This document shows positions 63,869-64,000 of a stretch of 64,000 nucleotides of DNA, one piece after another (the first letter of the stretch is position 1; each line of letters begins with the position of its first letter). The notes below the pieces were generated by a model. The model ran no database searches, was not told where the DNA came from, and saw only the letters and a program-made list of their open reading frames with translations. The stretch lies in contig OX365950.1 of the NCBI GenBank assembly GCA_947247005.1, positions 8,754,720 to 8,818,719 on the forward strand. The letters are read 5' to 3'. The position numbers were made by a program, and so were the translations under genes. This DNA comes from Spisula solida. Lineage: Eukaryota; Mollusca; Bivalvia; Venerida; Mactridae.

Positions 63869-64000
63869 CTAAAAGGTAAAAAAAGAAGATTGTTAGTAAT
63901 TATGGGCTATCTCCCATACTGTTATACGTTCACATCTTACATATTCTCGTGACATTTAGTTATAAGGTTTGTTCGTAGTTTGTAACACTCGACAATTATC

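Noticed and set aside
1..64000. CRISPR arrays, bacterial operons, rRNA genes
   Set aside because: No short direct-repeat/spacer pattern, no ribosome binding sites before ORFs and no rRNA-like sequence; introns and poly(A) signals mark the DNA as eukaryotic.

Overview
The window looks like an AT-rich nuclear genome segment from a mollusc, most likely a bivalve. This is an inference from three things: short-intron secreted C-type lectin genes in tandem, tandem ~150 bp repeat elements ending in ACGG-type tracts (resembling the bivalve 'pearl' elements), and a BEL/Pao retrotransposon. No bacterial operons, rRNA genes or CRISPR arrays are seen.

The backbone (3.1-45.3 kb) is a head-to-tail array of five plus-strand genes for small secreted C-type lectins of 155-166 residues. 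I rebuilt them by splicing: 3189-7198, 7973-11544, 16113-19636, 24904-27699 and 31871-45249. All share one plan: a signal-peptide exon, then exons of about 86, 91 and 226-247 nt with intron phases 1, 0, 1 and, where exon 5 is kept, 2. Four of the five end in a tiny fifth exon encoding a Gly-rich tail of 6-9 residues. The fourth gene stops in exon 4. Exon 2 is conserved while exon 4, which carries the sugar-binding loop, differs from gene to gene. All five have a GATA-factor-type motif 40-85 bp before the ATG.

Intron 1 of the fifth lectin gene is swollen to 8.9 kb by a complete, young BEL/Pao element in the same orientation (32418-39824). It has 711-bp LTRs differing at 4 positions, a 5-bp target duplication and one open 1882-codon Gag-Pol frame. 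It sits inside an older inverted-repeat element. The 11 nt directly after its 5' LTR are not tRNA-like (no TGG) but are an exact complement of 11 nt inside the LTR at an initiator-like motif just before the poly(A) signal. This suggests that its RNA could prime its own reverse transcription, as described for Tf1 of the Ty3/gypsy group. It is the most unusual observation in the window.

Introns and intergenic DNA are crowded with repeats: long-TIR MITEs, some nested; near-perfect hairpins; pearl-like tandem repeats; tRNA-derived SINEs; LINE and Penelope-like remnants; and a degenerate dispersed family that recurs about ten times. From 45.4 to 62.1 kb I find only such elements and featureless AT-rich DNA. 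At 62.1-63.9 kb the minus strand carries three small in-phase exons of a coiled-coil protein, probably the edge of another gene. A GPCR-like ORF fragment lies on the minus strand at 28.8-29.2 kb.
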